This document shows, piece after piece, positions 8,036 through 15,513 of a stretch of 45,236 nucleotides of DNA. Source of the DNA: Terriglobia bacterium (lineage in GTDB: Bacteria > Acidobacteriota > Terriglobia > Bryobacterales > Bryobacteraceae); contig JAIQFS010000045.1 in assembly GCA_020073145.1 (NCBI GenBank), positions 1 through 45,236 on the forward strand, written 5' to 3'. The stretch's first letter is position 1, and every line of letters begins with the position of its first letter. The notes below the pieces were generated by a model. That model worked only from the letters and a program-made list of their open reading frames with translations. It had not been told where the DNA came from and did not search any database. The position numbers were made by a program, and so were the translations under genes.

Positions 8036-9208
8036 ATGGCGTCATATATTTCCTCGAACGCAAACCGGCTTTACACGGCACTGGAGAGTTCGTATGGCAG
8101 CGTAGGAGCCATCGTCTCCGCAAACCGAATCCCGGCGTTGAAGCTGACGGTGCGCCACCAACTTGAAACGACGACGCGAAAGGATAAAACGGGAAGCCGG
8201 ACATTCACCGGCCTACCGGCGGGAGGCCGGCGTCGCACGGACTTCGAATTACGTACCTACCTGACGAGCTGGCAGAAGTCGGCGGGCAGCCCCGGCTATG
8301 GCCCTTTGTTCCAGGCGGCGCTGGGCAGAGCACCCCTGCAGTTCGGGGGCGGGACGGTGGCTTCCAGCACATCCGACGGGCGGGTGACGTTCGCAGCTCC
8401 TCACGGTTTGAGCGCGGGACAAGCGGTGTCGGCAGCCGGAGAGATCCGGTTTGTCTCGGCGGTAGTGGATGCCGGGAGCGTGCAATTGAACGCGCCCTTC
8501 GCGTCGCCCCCGGCGCCTGCCACGGAGATCGGCGCCGCGGTGACCTATACCCCGGCAACGGAACTGCCCAGCGTTAGCGTTTTGGATTGCTGGAGCCCAG
8601 ACACAGCCGTGCAGCGTCTGCTGTGCGGAGCGGCCGTGGACCAAATGGAAATCCTGGTGAACGGCGACTACCACGAGTTGCGTTTCCGCGGCCTGGCGCA
8701 GGACGTGGTGGACACCAGCAGTTTCTCGGCCGGCTCCGCCCAACTCCAGAGCTTTCCCGCGGAGCCGGCGCTGGACGCGTTCGATTATTCGATCGTGCCC
8801 GGCAACATGGGGCAGGCGTGGCTCGGCACGTCGCCGACACAGTTTTTCACGATTACGAACGCATCGGTGGTCCTGAAGAACGCGCTCGACACCCGGGCGC
8901 GGGAATTCGGTTCGAGTGTACCGCGGGCGATCTCACCGGGACAGAGAACGGTAACGGCGGCGTTCGACCTATACGGCCTGGATGATGACGCGACCAAAGG
9001 GCTCTACCAGGCGGCCCGGCAACAGTCCCCGATCACGGTGATGTTCCAGCTAGGCGAAGCGGACGGGCAGGTCATGGCCGTTCACCTCAAGAGCGTGGTC
9101 CCGGAGGTGCCGGAGTTCGATGACAGTCAGAACCGGATGCAATGGCGGTTCCGGGGTTCCCGGGCACAAGGGACCGCGGACGACGAGATTGCGGTGGCCT
9201 TCGGATAG
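8036..9208 (+). CDS. Putative major tail tube protein with inserted beta domain
   Basis: A 390-aa protein that fits a tail tube subunit in position (before the tail assembly chaperone) and pattern: N-terminal NRLYTALESSYGSV, central strands, and a C-terminal half with SVVLKNALDTRAREFGS and ITVMFQLG. A segment at about residues 105-175 (GGGTVASSTSDGRVTF, then HGLSAGQAV) looks like a separate beta domain inserted in the tube fold, similar to surface decorations on other tails. The spacing to both neighbours is one or two bases, so translation is probably coupled. A tail tube implies a siphovirus-like particle. Confidence 0.7.
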   Translation: MASYISSNANRLYTALESSYGSVGAIVSANRIPALKLTVRHQLETTTRKDKTGSRTFTGLPAGGRRRTDFELRTYLTSWQKSAGSPGYGPLFQAALGRAPLQFGGGTVASSTSDGRVTFAAPHGLSAGQAVSAAGEIRFVSAVVDAGSVQLNAPFASPPAPATEIGAAVTYTPATELPSVSVLDCWSPDTAVQRLLCGAAVDQMEILVNGDYHELRFRGLAQDVVDTSSFSAGSAQLQSFPAEPALDAFDYSIVPGNMGQAWLGTSPTQFFTITNASVVLKNALDTRAREFGSSVPRAISPGQRTVTAAFDLYGLDDDATKGLYQAARQQSPITVMFQLGEADGQVMAVHLKSVVPEVPEFDDSQNRMQWRFRGSRAQGTADDEIAVAFG

Positions 9209-9210
9209 CC

Positions 9211-9576
9211 ATGACCTACGAAAGCCTGGTCGCGGTTGAGTCACGGGTTGCGCCCGGAGTGACGTACGCGGTGGCGAAGATGTCCTACGGACGGCGGGTC
9301 GAGCTGATGCGCAGGATCCGGGAGCTGGCGCGGCGGATGGAGTTTCTGGAGGCCGGCCCGGAACCGAGCGACCGAATGGAAGCGGGGCTCCTGGATGCGG
9401 AAATCAGCCGGCTTTACCTGACGTGGGGGCTCCGGTCGGTCTCGGGGCTGGTTGTAGACGGCGCCGAGGCAACGCCCGAGCTACTGGCCGAAAGCGGGCC
9501 GGAGGATCTGTTCCGCGAGGCGCTGGCGGCGGTCAGGGCGCAGACTGGGTTGACGGAAGTCGAACGAAAAAACTGA
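9211..9576 (+). CDS. Tail assembly chaperone, short form (gpG-like)
   Basis: A 121-aa, mostly helical protein between tail tube and tape measure genes, the invariant place of tail assembly chaperones. These bind the tape measure and keep it soluble until tube subunits polymerise. It starts at ATG 9211, two bases after the tube stop. It ends RTKKN-like: the last codons are CGA AAA AAC TGA, which form a slippery heptamer directly before the stop. The short form would be the main product and the fused form the minor one, as in phage lambda G/GT. The protein sequence itself is divergent; location and the frameshift site carry the assignment. Confidence 0.75.
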   Translation: MTYESLVAVESRVAPGVTYAVAKMSYGRRVELMRRIRELARRMEFLEAGPEPSDRMEAGLLDAEISRLYLTWGLRSVSGLVVDGAEATPELLAESGPEDLFREALAAVRAQTGLTEVERKN

Positions 9577-9926
9577 TCGTCGCCTTCCATTTTCAATTCT
9601 CCAACCAGGACGGTTGGAAGTGCGACAACTGCCGAAAATCCGGACTGGAGCAAAAGAGACGATGCGGGTGGCTCGGATTCGTAGAGGAGCCGAAGGCCAA
9701 GCCGGTTTGGGCAAGAAAGCGCACTTCGACGGGCACGTGCCCCAAATCGTATGTCACCGGAGAGAGCGTAACTCTGGTTGAAGAATTCTGGATGCGCCGG
9801 CGCTTAGGCGGGATGGATTTGAGTCGGTTGAGCGCGCGCCAGGCCGATGCGTTTCGCATGCTGGAGGAAGAGGTCGCCGCGGAGGTGAGAGATGGCCAAC
9901 AGAACTCAAGAGACGCTATTCGATAG
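9211..9926 (+). CDS. Tail assembly chaperone, -1 frameshift fusion (gpGT-like)
   Basis: Slippage of one base back at 9567-9573 joins the 9211 frame to the open frame that ends with TAG at 9924-9926, giving about 238 aa. The extension starts LIVAFHFQFSNQDGWKCDNC; no ATG, GTG or TTG near the junction could start it alone. It carries CxxC, a further Cys in KRRCGW and a fourth in TGTCPKS, a zinc-ribbon-like set, then a helix ending LSARQADAFRMLEEEVAAE. The end overlaps the tape measure start by 35 bases. The downstream domain by analogy with lambda T would recruit tail tube subunits. The metal site is inferred from Cys spacing. Confidence 0.75.
9567..9573 (+). promoter_or_regulatory. -1 ribosomal frameshift slippery site A AAA AAC
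   Basis: The zero-frame codons are CGA AAA AAC TGA. The heptamer A-AAA-AAC is in exact X-XXY-YYZ phase, one of the most efficient bacterial slip sites. The stop codon follows with no gap. Slipping gives AAA AAA CTG and enters the 354-base downstream frame. This is the classic tail-chaperone arrangement in tailed phages. Confidence 0.85.
9600..9618 (+). other. Hairpin downstream of frameshift site
   Basis: TCCAACC (9600-9606) and GGTTGGA (9612-9618) pair perfectly around a five-base loop. Stimulatory structures usually start 5-9 bases after the slip site, while this one starts 26 bases on, so its role in frameshifting is uncertain. Confidence 0.4.
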
Positions 9927-10479
9927 TTTTCGGACGGTCACTCCGGGCCAGGGCCTCTTCAATGCCGCCGACACCGAGAATTCGCTGGCATCGGCATTCG
10001 ATCTGGTGGCGACGCAGATCGGCCAGATCCAGACCAACAGCGGACTGCAATCGGATGGATCGAGCGGCGTGGGGAGCAGCGTGATCTCAGCCGTATCGAA
10101 GGTATTTACCAGCGGTCTCGGCCTGGCTCCTTTGATCGGCGGGTTGTTTGGTCTTTTCGGGGGCGGCGGGCAGGCGGACCCGCCGCCCCTCGTGAAATAC
10201 ACCATGCCGGAGCAACTCTCCTTCCAGGGAAGCGCACTCGGCAGCGATATTGGCTCGGCGGACTACGACCAGTTTGGAGTGCCGCGGGCGTTCGGTGGGC
10301 CTGGTGACGGAAGCTCGACCGGCAGAAGCACAAGTGCCGGCACGCCCCCGCAAATCACCGTCAACGTGCAAGCGATGGATTCCCGCTCGTTCCTGGACCA
10401 CAGCACCGAGATCGCCCAGGCGGTTCGCCAGGCGATGCTGACGCTCAGCTCGGTCAATGACGTGGTCAGCGATCTCTAA
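9892..10479 (+). CDS. Very short tape measure protein candidate
   Basis: A 195-aa protein directly after the chaperone fusion. It has a hydrophobic Gly-rich core (GLAPLIGGLFGLFGGGG, about residues 77-93), a disordered Gly/Ser/Pro section, and a C-terminus with ITVNVQAMDSRSFLDHSTE and QAVRQAM, a phrase common at the ends of tape measure proteins. Tape measure length sets tail length, at roughly 0.15 nm per residue, so this would give a tail of only about 30 nm. Most siphoviruses use 700-1500 aa; RcGTA also has a short one. If it is not the tape measure, the cluster has none. Confidence 0.6.
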   Translation: MANRTQETLFDSFRTVTPGQGLFNAADTENSLASAFDLVATQIGQIQTNSGLQSDGSSGVGSSVISAVSKVFTSGLGLAPLIGGLFGLFGGGGQADPPPLVKYTMPEQLSFQGSALGSDIGSADYDQFGVPRAFGGPGDGSSTGRSTSAGTPPQITVNVQAMDSRSFLDHSTEIAQAVRQAMLTLSSVNDVVSDL

Positions 10480-10481
10480 AT

Positions 10482-10841
10482 ATGACTCCTCCGTTTCCCA
10501 AGCTGAAGACCAGCGCGAGGGCGCAGTATCCCGCCACGAAGAGCGTCCGGATGCAAAACCAGGTTCTGTGGTTCGTGGACGGCCGGCAACAGCGGTACCG
10601 GGACTCCGCCGGGATGCTCCACCAGTGGGAAATCCGGCTCGACCAGCTCGATGAATCCGAGATGGCAGCACTGGAGCAGTTCTTCGCGGCCAACCAGGGG
10701 CGCTTCGGAACGTTCGCCTTCACCGACCCCTGGGACGGCCGAGTTTATCCCAACTGTAGCTTCTCGAACGATGACTTCACCCTGCTGTCCGCTGGTGAAA
10801 TGCAGGGCAGACTCTCATTCACGGTGATCGAAAATCGGTAA
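10482..10841 (+). CDS. DUF2460-like distal tail protein, first copy
   Basis: A 119-aa protein starting at ATG 10482, two bases after the tape measure stop. It shows the DUF2460 pattern: FPKLKTSARAQYP, a middle strand with VLWFVDGRQQRYRD, and LEQFFAANQGRFGTFAFTDP. DUF2460 (RcGTA g12) forms the distal tail ring between tube and hub. It lies in the same place relative to its neighbours as g12. The next gene encodes a relative with an added domain. Confidence 0.75.
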   Translation: MTPPFPKLKTSARAQYPATKSVRMQNQVLWFVDGRQQRYRDSAGMLHQWEIRLDQLDESEMAALEQFFAANQGRFGTFAFTDPWDGRVYPNCSFSNDDFTLLSAGEMQGRLSFTVIENR

Positions 10842-10847
10842 TCTGAC

Positions 10848-11630
10848 ATGCTGGCGTACCCCCAACTCACGAGCGGCGCTCTCACGCAGTACCCGATGCA
10901 GAAGCGGCGCCGCCCGCGGACCATTCTGAACGCCTTGGCGGACGGCAGCGCGATCAAACTGGCCGATGATTTGGGCGAGACCACGGAGTGGCAATTGCAG
11001 TACACGGGATTGTCGGACGAGGAGGCCACGACGCTGCAGCAATTCTTCGAGGCCGCTGAGGGCAGCCTCAACACCTTCACCTTTCTCGATCCGACGGGGA
11101 ACCTGTTCGCGTGGAGTGATCAACTGGACGATGCAGGCTGGACCAAAGGGCCGTTTCTCTCGCTGGCGGGGGGAGTGGCGGACGCCACGGGCGGGACGAG
11201 CGGCTGGCACATCGAGAATGCGGGCGCGGGCGCCCAGAGCCTCACGCAGACGTTGGCAGCGCCCGCCGGCTACCTCTATTGCCTGAGCGCGTATGTGAAA
11301 TCCTCACAGGGCGTCCAGAGTATTACGCTGTTGCGTGCGGACGAACGCGCCGACCGGCCGGTTGGGGCGGATTGGCAGCGGATCCTTTTTGTGGGCCAGG
11401 GAGACGCGGCCTCCTCCAGCATCGTATTCGGAATCGAGGCGCCGGCGGGCGCGTCATTGGATGTCTTCGGGCTACAAGTCGAGGCGCAGGCAGCCGCGTC
11501 TGCCTACAAGCCGAGCACAACCGGGGGCGTCTACACTCACACCGCTTTTCGCGACGATCTTCTTTCCTTAACGGCCACGGACCTGAACCGTCACTCGACC
11601 ACGGTGAATCTCATTCATGCAATCGGTTGA
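10848..11630 (+). CDS. DUF2460-like distal tail protein with C-terminal jelly-roll extension
   Basis: A 260-aa protein. Residues 1-85 repeat the layout of the preceding protein: YPQLTSGALTQYP, then LQQFFEAAEGSLNTFTFLDP. Residues about 90-235 are an added beta domain with GWHIENAGAGAQSLTQTL, LYCLSAYVKS and DVFGLQVEAQ, the look of carbohydrate-binding or concanavalin-type modules found on tail tips. The final section, GGVYTHTAFRDD, resembles joints to tail tips. This is a tandem duplication followed by domain gain. The last 14 bases overlap the hub gene. Sugar binding is inferred. Confidence 0.65.
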   Translation: MLAYPQLTSGALTQYPMQKRRRPRTILNALADGSAIKLADDLGETTEWQLQYTGLSDEEATTLQQFFEAAEGSLNTFTFLDPTGNLFAWSDQLDDAGWTKGPFLSLAGGVADATGGTSGWHIENAGAGAQSLTQTLAAPAGYLYCLSAYVKSSQGVQSITLLRADERADRPVGADWQRILFVGQGDAASSSIVFGIEAPAGASLDVFGLQVEAQAAASAYKPSTTGGVYTHTAFRDDLLSLTATDLNRHSTTVNLIHAIG

Positions 11631-14600
11631 ACAACTGAAGGAACAAGCCGTCACGGACACACCCGTTCTGGTGTTCGACTGCGTGTTGCCGAATGGACAA
11701 ACGGAACATTGGTGCACGCACGCTCTTACCGTAGGGACGACCAGTTACCAGGCTCGCGTCCTGGAACACAGCGCATTCGACATTCAGACGGCTTCGGACC
11801 AGGGTGTCGATGGAAGCCCGCGCATCTCGATTGTGCTGGCCAACGCGGACTCCCATTTTTCGGAAATCGAACGCGCCTACGGGTGGAAGGGCGCCCGCCT
11901 AACCGTCAGTTTCCTGTTTTACGATCTACGGAACCAGACCGCGTTAACCGAAACCGCCGTCCTTTTTCAAGGCATCTGCAATCCGCCGGACGAGATCCGG
12001 GAAGCGACGTTTCGGCTGACCGCGGTCAATCGCATGAACCTGCAGCGCCTGGTGCTGCCCCCAGTGCGCGTTCAGCGGAGGTGCCCCTGGCAGTTCCCGA
12101 CGAACCTGGCGCAACGCACCGAGGCCGTGGACGGGGGAGTGGATGGCCGTTATTCGCGCTATTACCGCTGCGGATACTCCCCGGATGTCCCGGGAGGCTG
12201 CGGCAGCCTGAACGCGGGGACGCCTTTCGCATCCTGCGGATTCACGCGTACGGATTGCCAGACGCGCGGAATGCTGCAGCGGTTCGGAGGCATCGAGTAC
12301 ATCCCGCCGGCGATCCCAGTGCGCGCGTATGGAAAGGACTGGTCGACGTCGGCCGTCGCCGTCAATCAGGCGCGATACAACGATTTCGTGCCGATGGTGT
12401 ACGGCACGGCCTGGTACACACCGCAAGTCGTCTTCGCGCGCAACGACGGGAACCTGACGCACATGGAAGTGCTGCTGGGGATCGGCCCGATGACCGAGGT
12501 GCTCACGGTCCTGGTCAATGACGTGCAGATCCCGCTGGGTGTATCCGGCACCAACATGACGGGTACGGGCTGGTACAACGTCGGGACCATGGGCAGCCGC
12601 GACGGCAGCTTCGATCCGGGTTTTCTGGACGCCAGCGGGCACCCGGCCGGCGACCCGTATGGCAGCATGGCGTACCTGGTGGTGGTGGTTCCGACCCGGC
12701 TCAGCAGCGGCTCCTCGCTACCAACCGTGAAGGTGCTGGCCCACGGTCTGCAGGTGCCGGTTTATGCCGCGAGCGGCGCCTACACGAGCGACCAATTCTC
12801 GAGCAATCCGGCGTGGATCCTGCTCGACGTTCTCCGCCGGAGCGGCTGGGCGGCATCGGAAATCGACATACCCAGTTTCGCGGCGGCAGCCGCCTACTGC
12901 GATGAGCCAATCAACGCCACGGACCTGAACGGCAACCCCACGACGCTTCCACGGTTCCAGTGCAACCTGGTTCTGCAAGCCCGGAGGAGCGGCGGAGATG
13001 TCGTCCGCGGCATTCGCAACGCCGCGCGCCTGTACCTGACGTATGGACCCGGCGGCGTGCTGCAGTTGCAGGTGGAAAACACCGCGGCGCTGGAGAATCC
13101 CACCAAACCGGCAAATTCGAACAGCGCGGAGCCGCTCAATGGTGGTTGGGCGAGTTACGAATTCGGCGACGGGTCCAGCGAATTCTCAGGACTTCTGCGC
13201 CGCCCGAACGGCGAACCGAACGTAGTGCTCTCGTCGCGCAGTATCGCCGAGACGCCGAACCGGTTCACGGTAGAGTTTCAAGACGCTCTCAACGGTTACC
13301 AGCAAGACAGCTACACCATGTTGGACCCGGACGACGTGGCGGATGCGGGGCAAGAGATCTCGACTGCACTGGCGGCCTTGGGGATTCCGAACTACGATCA
13401 GGCGGCACGGATTCTGAAGTTCAATCTCGATAAGGCCGTCCGCGGCAATACCTATATCCAGTTCGACACCAGCGTCAAGGCGGTGGGCATCCGGCCGGGG
13501 GATATCATCACCGTTACTTACCTAAAGGAGGGGTTCCAGCGCCAACCATTTCGAGTGAACAAGATTTCTCCGTCGACGAACTACCGAACCTCCACGATTA
13601 CGGCGCAGATTCACGACGACGCCTGGTACGCGGACACCAACGGGCAGGTGAGTTCGACGACCGGAACCACCTACCCGCGCAGCATGGGTTTGGGCATACC
13701 CAAACCGTTGTTGGGCAATACGCTCGACAGTAACGGAAACGTCCAATTCGGGGTGACCGAATCGGCTTCGCTTGCCACCGATGGCGCCGCCGAGACGAAC
13801 GTCGTGGTGAGCTTTGTGGCCCCCGCGAGCGTCACGGCAGCTGGGCCGGGAGCGCCACTGATCAACCTGGCCGCCGCGATTGGCGGCGGCGGAACGCTGG
13901 CAGCCGGAGAAACGCTCTACTATGCCGTGTCCGGAGAAGACGAGACGGGTAACGAGAGCGTGCTATCTTTCATTGTCCGGGCCTCGGTGGCGAACGACGC
14001 AAGCGCGGTGACCGTGTCGGAGTTGAGTTTCGCACCGGGGACCAGCAAGTTTCACGTTTACCGGGGGACCACCCCGGCGCAGTTGTTGCGCATCGCGTCC
14101 GACCAGCCGCTGGCCAGCGAATTTACGGACACTGGGCTCCCGATTCAACTGATCTCTCCCGCGGACGCAAACTTCGACCATGCCAATTTCTATTGGCGGC
14201 TGGAACTGCAACCGGAAGCCGCCGTCACCGTACACTCTCCGGCGACAGCCGGGAACGGGACGCTGCAAATGGGCGTCAACGGCTATCGGGGCATGACCGC
14301 CCGGATCACACGCGGCAAGGGCCAGGGCCAGGAACGTACGATCCTCTCCAACGATGCGACCACGTTGACCATATCCCCTCCATGGACTGTCGAACCGGAC
14401 GCGAGCAGCTACTTTGTGATCGCCGAAGCGGGCTGGCGATTTGGCGCGCTGACCCGGAGCAGCCCGGTGCAGTTGGCGATTCCCAATCACGCGGGCGAGG
14501 TGGTTGAGATCACCGGGCGCTCGGCCAATGTGAACGATGCCGAATGCGCGCCGGAGCTGTCGACGGTGACTCGCTGGCAGATCGGCGGGGCTGGCATGAC

Positions 14601-15513
14601 CGACAGCGCGGTCCCGCCGTTACCCTCGTTCGGATTGGGAGCCGGCCCACGCGGAGGGACGGTGGAGCTCAGTGGAGTCTCTTTCACGGACCTGACGAAT
14701 ACGCGAACCATCTCCTCGGCCACCCTGAAGCTTCACTACTGGGATGAGTTGCTCGGAACGCCACCAATCACGCTGGCCACTGCGGTTGACGCCGAGGATT
14801 CACGGTTGACCCTGAGTACCCCAGGCCCGGCACGGCCCGGCAGCATCCTGCAGATTGAAGGCGAAGTGATGCGCGTGGAAAGCGTGACGAACGATACGCA
14901 CTATCAGGTGGCACGCGGCTCTCACGGAAGCCAGGCGGCCGCCCACGGAACACAGGCGCCGGTCTATCATCTGCTGGACCAGGCCGTCATCGCGCCCTTT
15001 CCGCCGGACTTCTTCGGCAGCCCTTACAGCGGAACCTGGAGCTACTCCGTCAGCCTGTCCAGCGTTCGCGTGGCGAGCGCGGAGTTGTTTGTCACGAACG
15101 CGCGGGGCAATAGCCCGACTGCCAGCATCAGCCTGACCGGCACTCGCGACGTCGGGCTGCGGACACATTCCGGCGGCCAGATCGATCTGACGGTGGATGG
15201 GGTGGTGGCGATCGAAAGCAATGCCGTGCCTCCGGCAACTCTGCCCTATGCCAGCAGCGTGCGGGACATCTTCGCAACGGTTGGGCAGGCGCCCATCGGG
15301 TCTTCCCTGACGTGCGTGGTGAAGGTCTCGGGAAATGCGATTGCGACTTTGACCATTCCAGACGGGCAGATCGTTTCCAACACGATGGACATGACGACGC
15401 ATCCGAGCGTCGAGGGGCTGGTTATTCCGGCGGGGCAGCCGGTCACACTGGATCTGACCGCGGTGGGATCGGCCTACCCAGGGAAGCGCCTGACCGCCAC
15501 CGTGCGCTTGTAA
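11617..15513 (+). CDS. Tail hub/tip protein, gpL-like and J-like regions fused
   Basis: A 1298-aa protein. Residues 1-225 resemble minor tail protein L/DUF2163 (RcGTA g13) and carry cysteines C156, C185, C195, C207 and C214; the last pair has the C-x6-C spacing of the lambda gpL iron-sulfur site. Residues about 225-690 look like a tip-attachment/hub region (YNDFVPMVYGTAWY, then QVPVYAASGAYTSDQFSSNP, and a hub-like segment with GIRPGDIITVTY). Beyond about 740 come beta modules, one related to the Ig-like domain of the 6768-7532 protein. It forms the tail end and probably contacts the host cell. Its stop overlaps the next start (TAATG). Confidence 0.75.
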   Translation: MQSVEQLKEQAVTDTPVLVFDCVLPNGQTEHWCTHALTVGTTSYQARVLEHSAFDIQTASDQGVDGSPRISIVLANADSHFSEIERAYGWKGARLTVSFLFYDLRNQTALTETAVLFQGICNPPDEIREATFRLTAVNRMNLQRLVLPPVRVQRRCPWQFPTNLAQRTEAVDGGVDGRYSRYYRCGYSPDVPGGCGSLNAGTPFASCGFTRTDCQTRGMLQRFGGIEYIPPAIPVRAYGKDWSTSAVAVNQARYNDFVPMVYGTAWYTPQVVFARNDGNLTHMEVLLGIGPMTEVLTVLVNDVQIPLGVSGTNMTGTGWYNVGTMGSRDGSFDPGFLDASGHPAGDPYGSMAYLVVVVPTRLSSGSSLPTVKVLAHGLQVPVYAASGAYTSDQFSSNPAWILLDVLRRSGWAASEIDIPSFAAAAAYCDEPINATDLNGNPTTLPRFQCNLVLQARRSGGDVVRGIRNAARLYLTYGPGGVLQLQVENTAALENPTKPANSNSAEPLNGGWASYEFGDGSSEFSGLLRRPNGEPNVVLSSRSIAETPNRFTVEFQDALNGYQQDSYTMLDPDDVADAGQEISTALAALGIPNYDQAARILKFNLDKAVRGNTYIQFDTSVKAVGIRPGDIITVTYLKEGFQRQPFRVNKISPSTNYRTSTITAQIHDDAWYADTNGQVSSTTGTTYPRSMGLGIPKPLLGNTLDSNGNVQFGVTESASLATDGAAETNVVVSFVAPASVTAAGPGAPLINLAAAIGGGGTLAAGETLYYAVSGEDETGNESVLSFIVRASVANDASAVTVSELSFAPGTSKFHVYRGTTPAQLLRIASDQPLASEFTDTGLPIQLISPADANFDHANFYWRLELQPEAAVTVHSPATAGNGTLQMGVNGYRGMTARITRGKGQGQERTILSNDATTLTISPPWTVEPDASSYFVIAEAGWRFGALTRSSPVQLAIPNHAGEVVEITGRSANVNDAECAPELSTVTRWQIGGAGMTDSAVPPLPSFGLGAGPRGGTVELSGVSFTDLTNTRTISSATLKLHYWDELLGTPPITLATAVDAEDSRLTLSTPGPARPGSILQIEGEVMRVESVTNDTHYQVARGSHGSQAAAHGTQAPVYHLLDQAVIAPFPPDFFGSPYSGTWSYSVSLSSVRVASAELFVTNARGNSPTASISLTGTRDVGLRTHSGGQIDLTVDGVVAIESNAVPPATLPYASSVRDIFATVGQAPIGSSLTCVVKVSGNAIATLTIPDGQIVSNTMDMTTHPSVEGLVIPAGQPVTLDLTAVGSAYPGKRLTATVRL

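Noticed and set aside
9423-9576. Upstream part of the second tail-chaperone frame as an independent gene
   Set aside because: The frame before the slip site is Gly/Arg-rich, out-of-frame translation of the chaperone; the recognisable domain begins only at the slip site.
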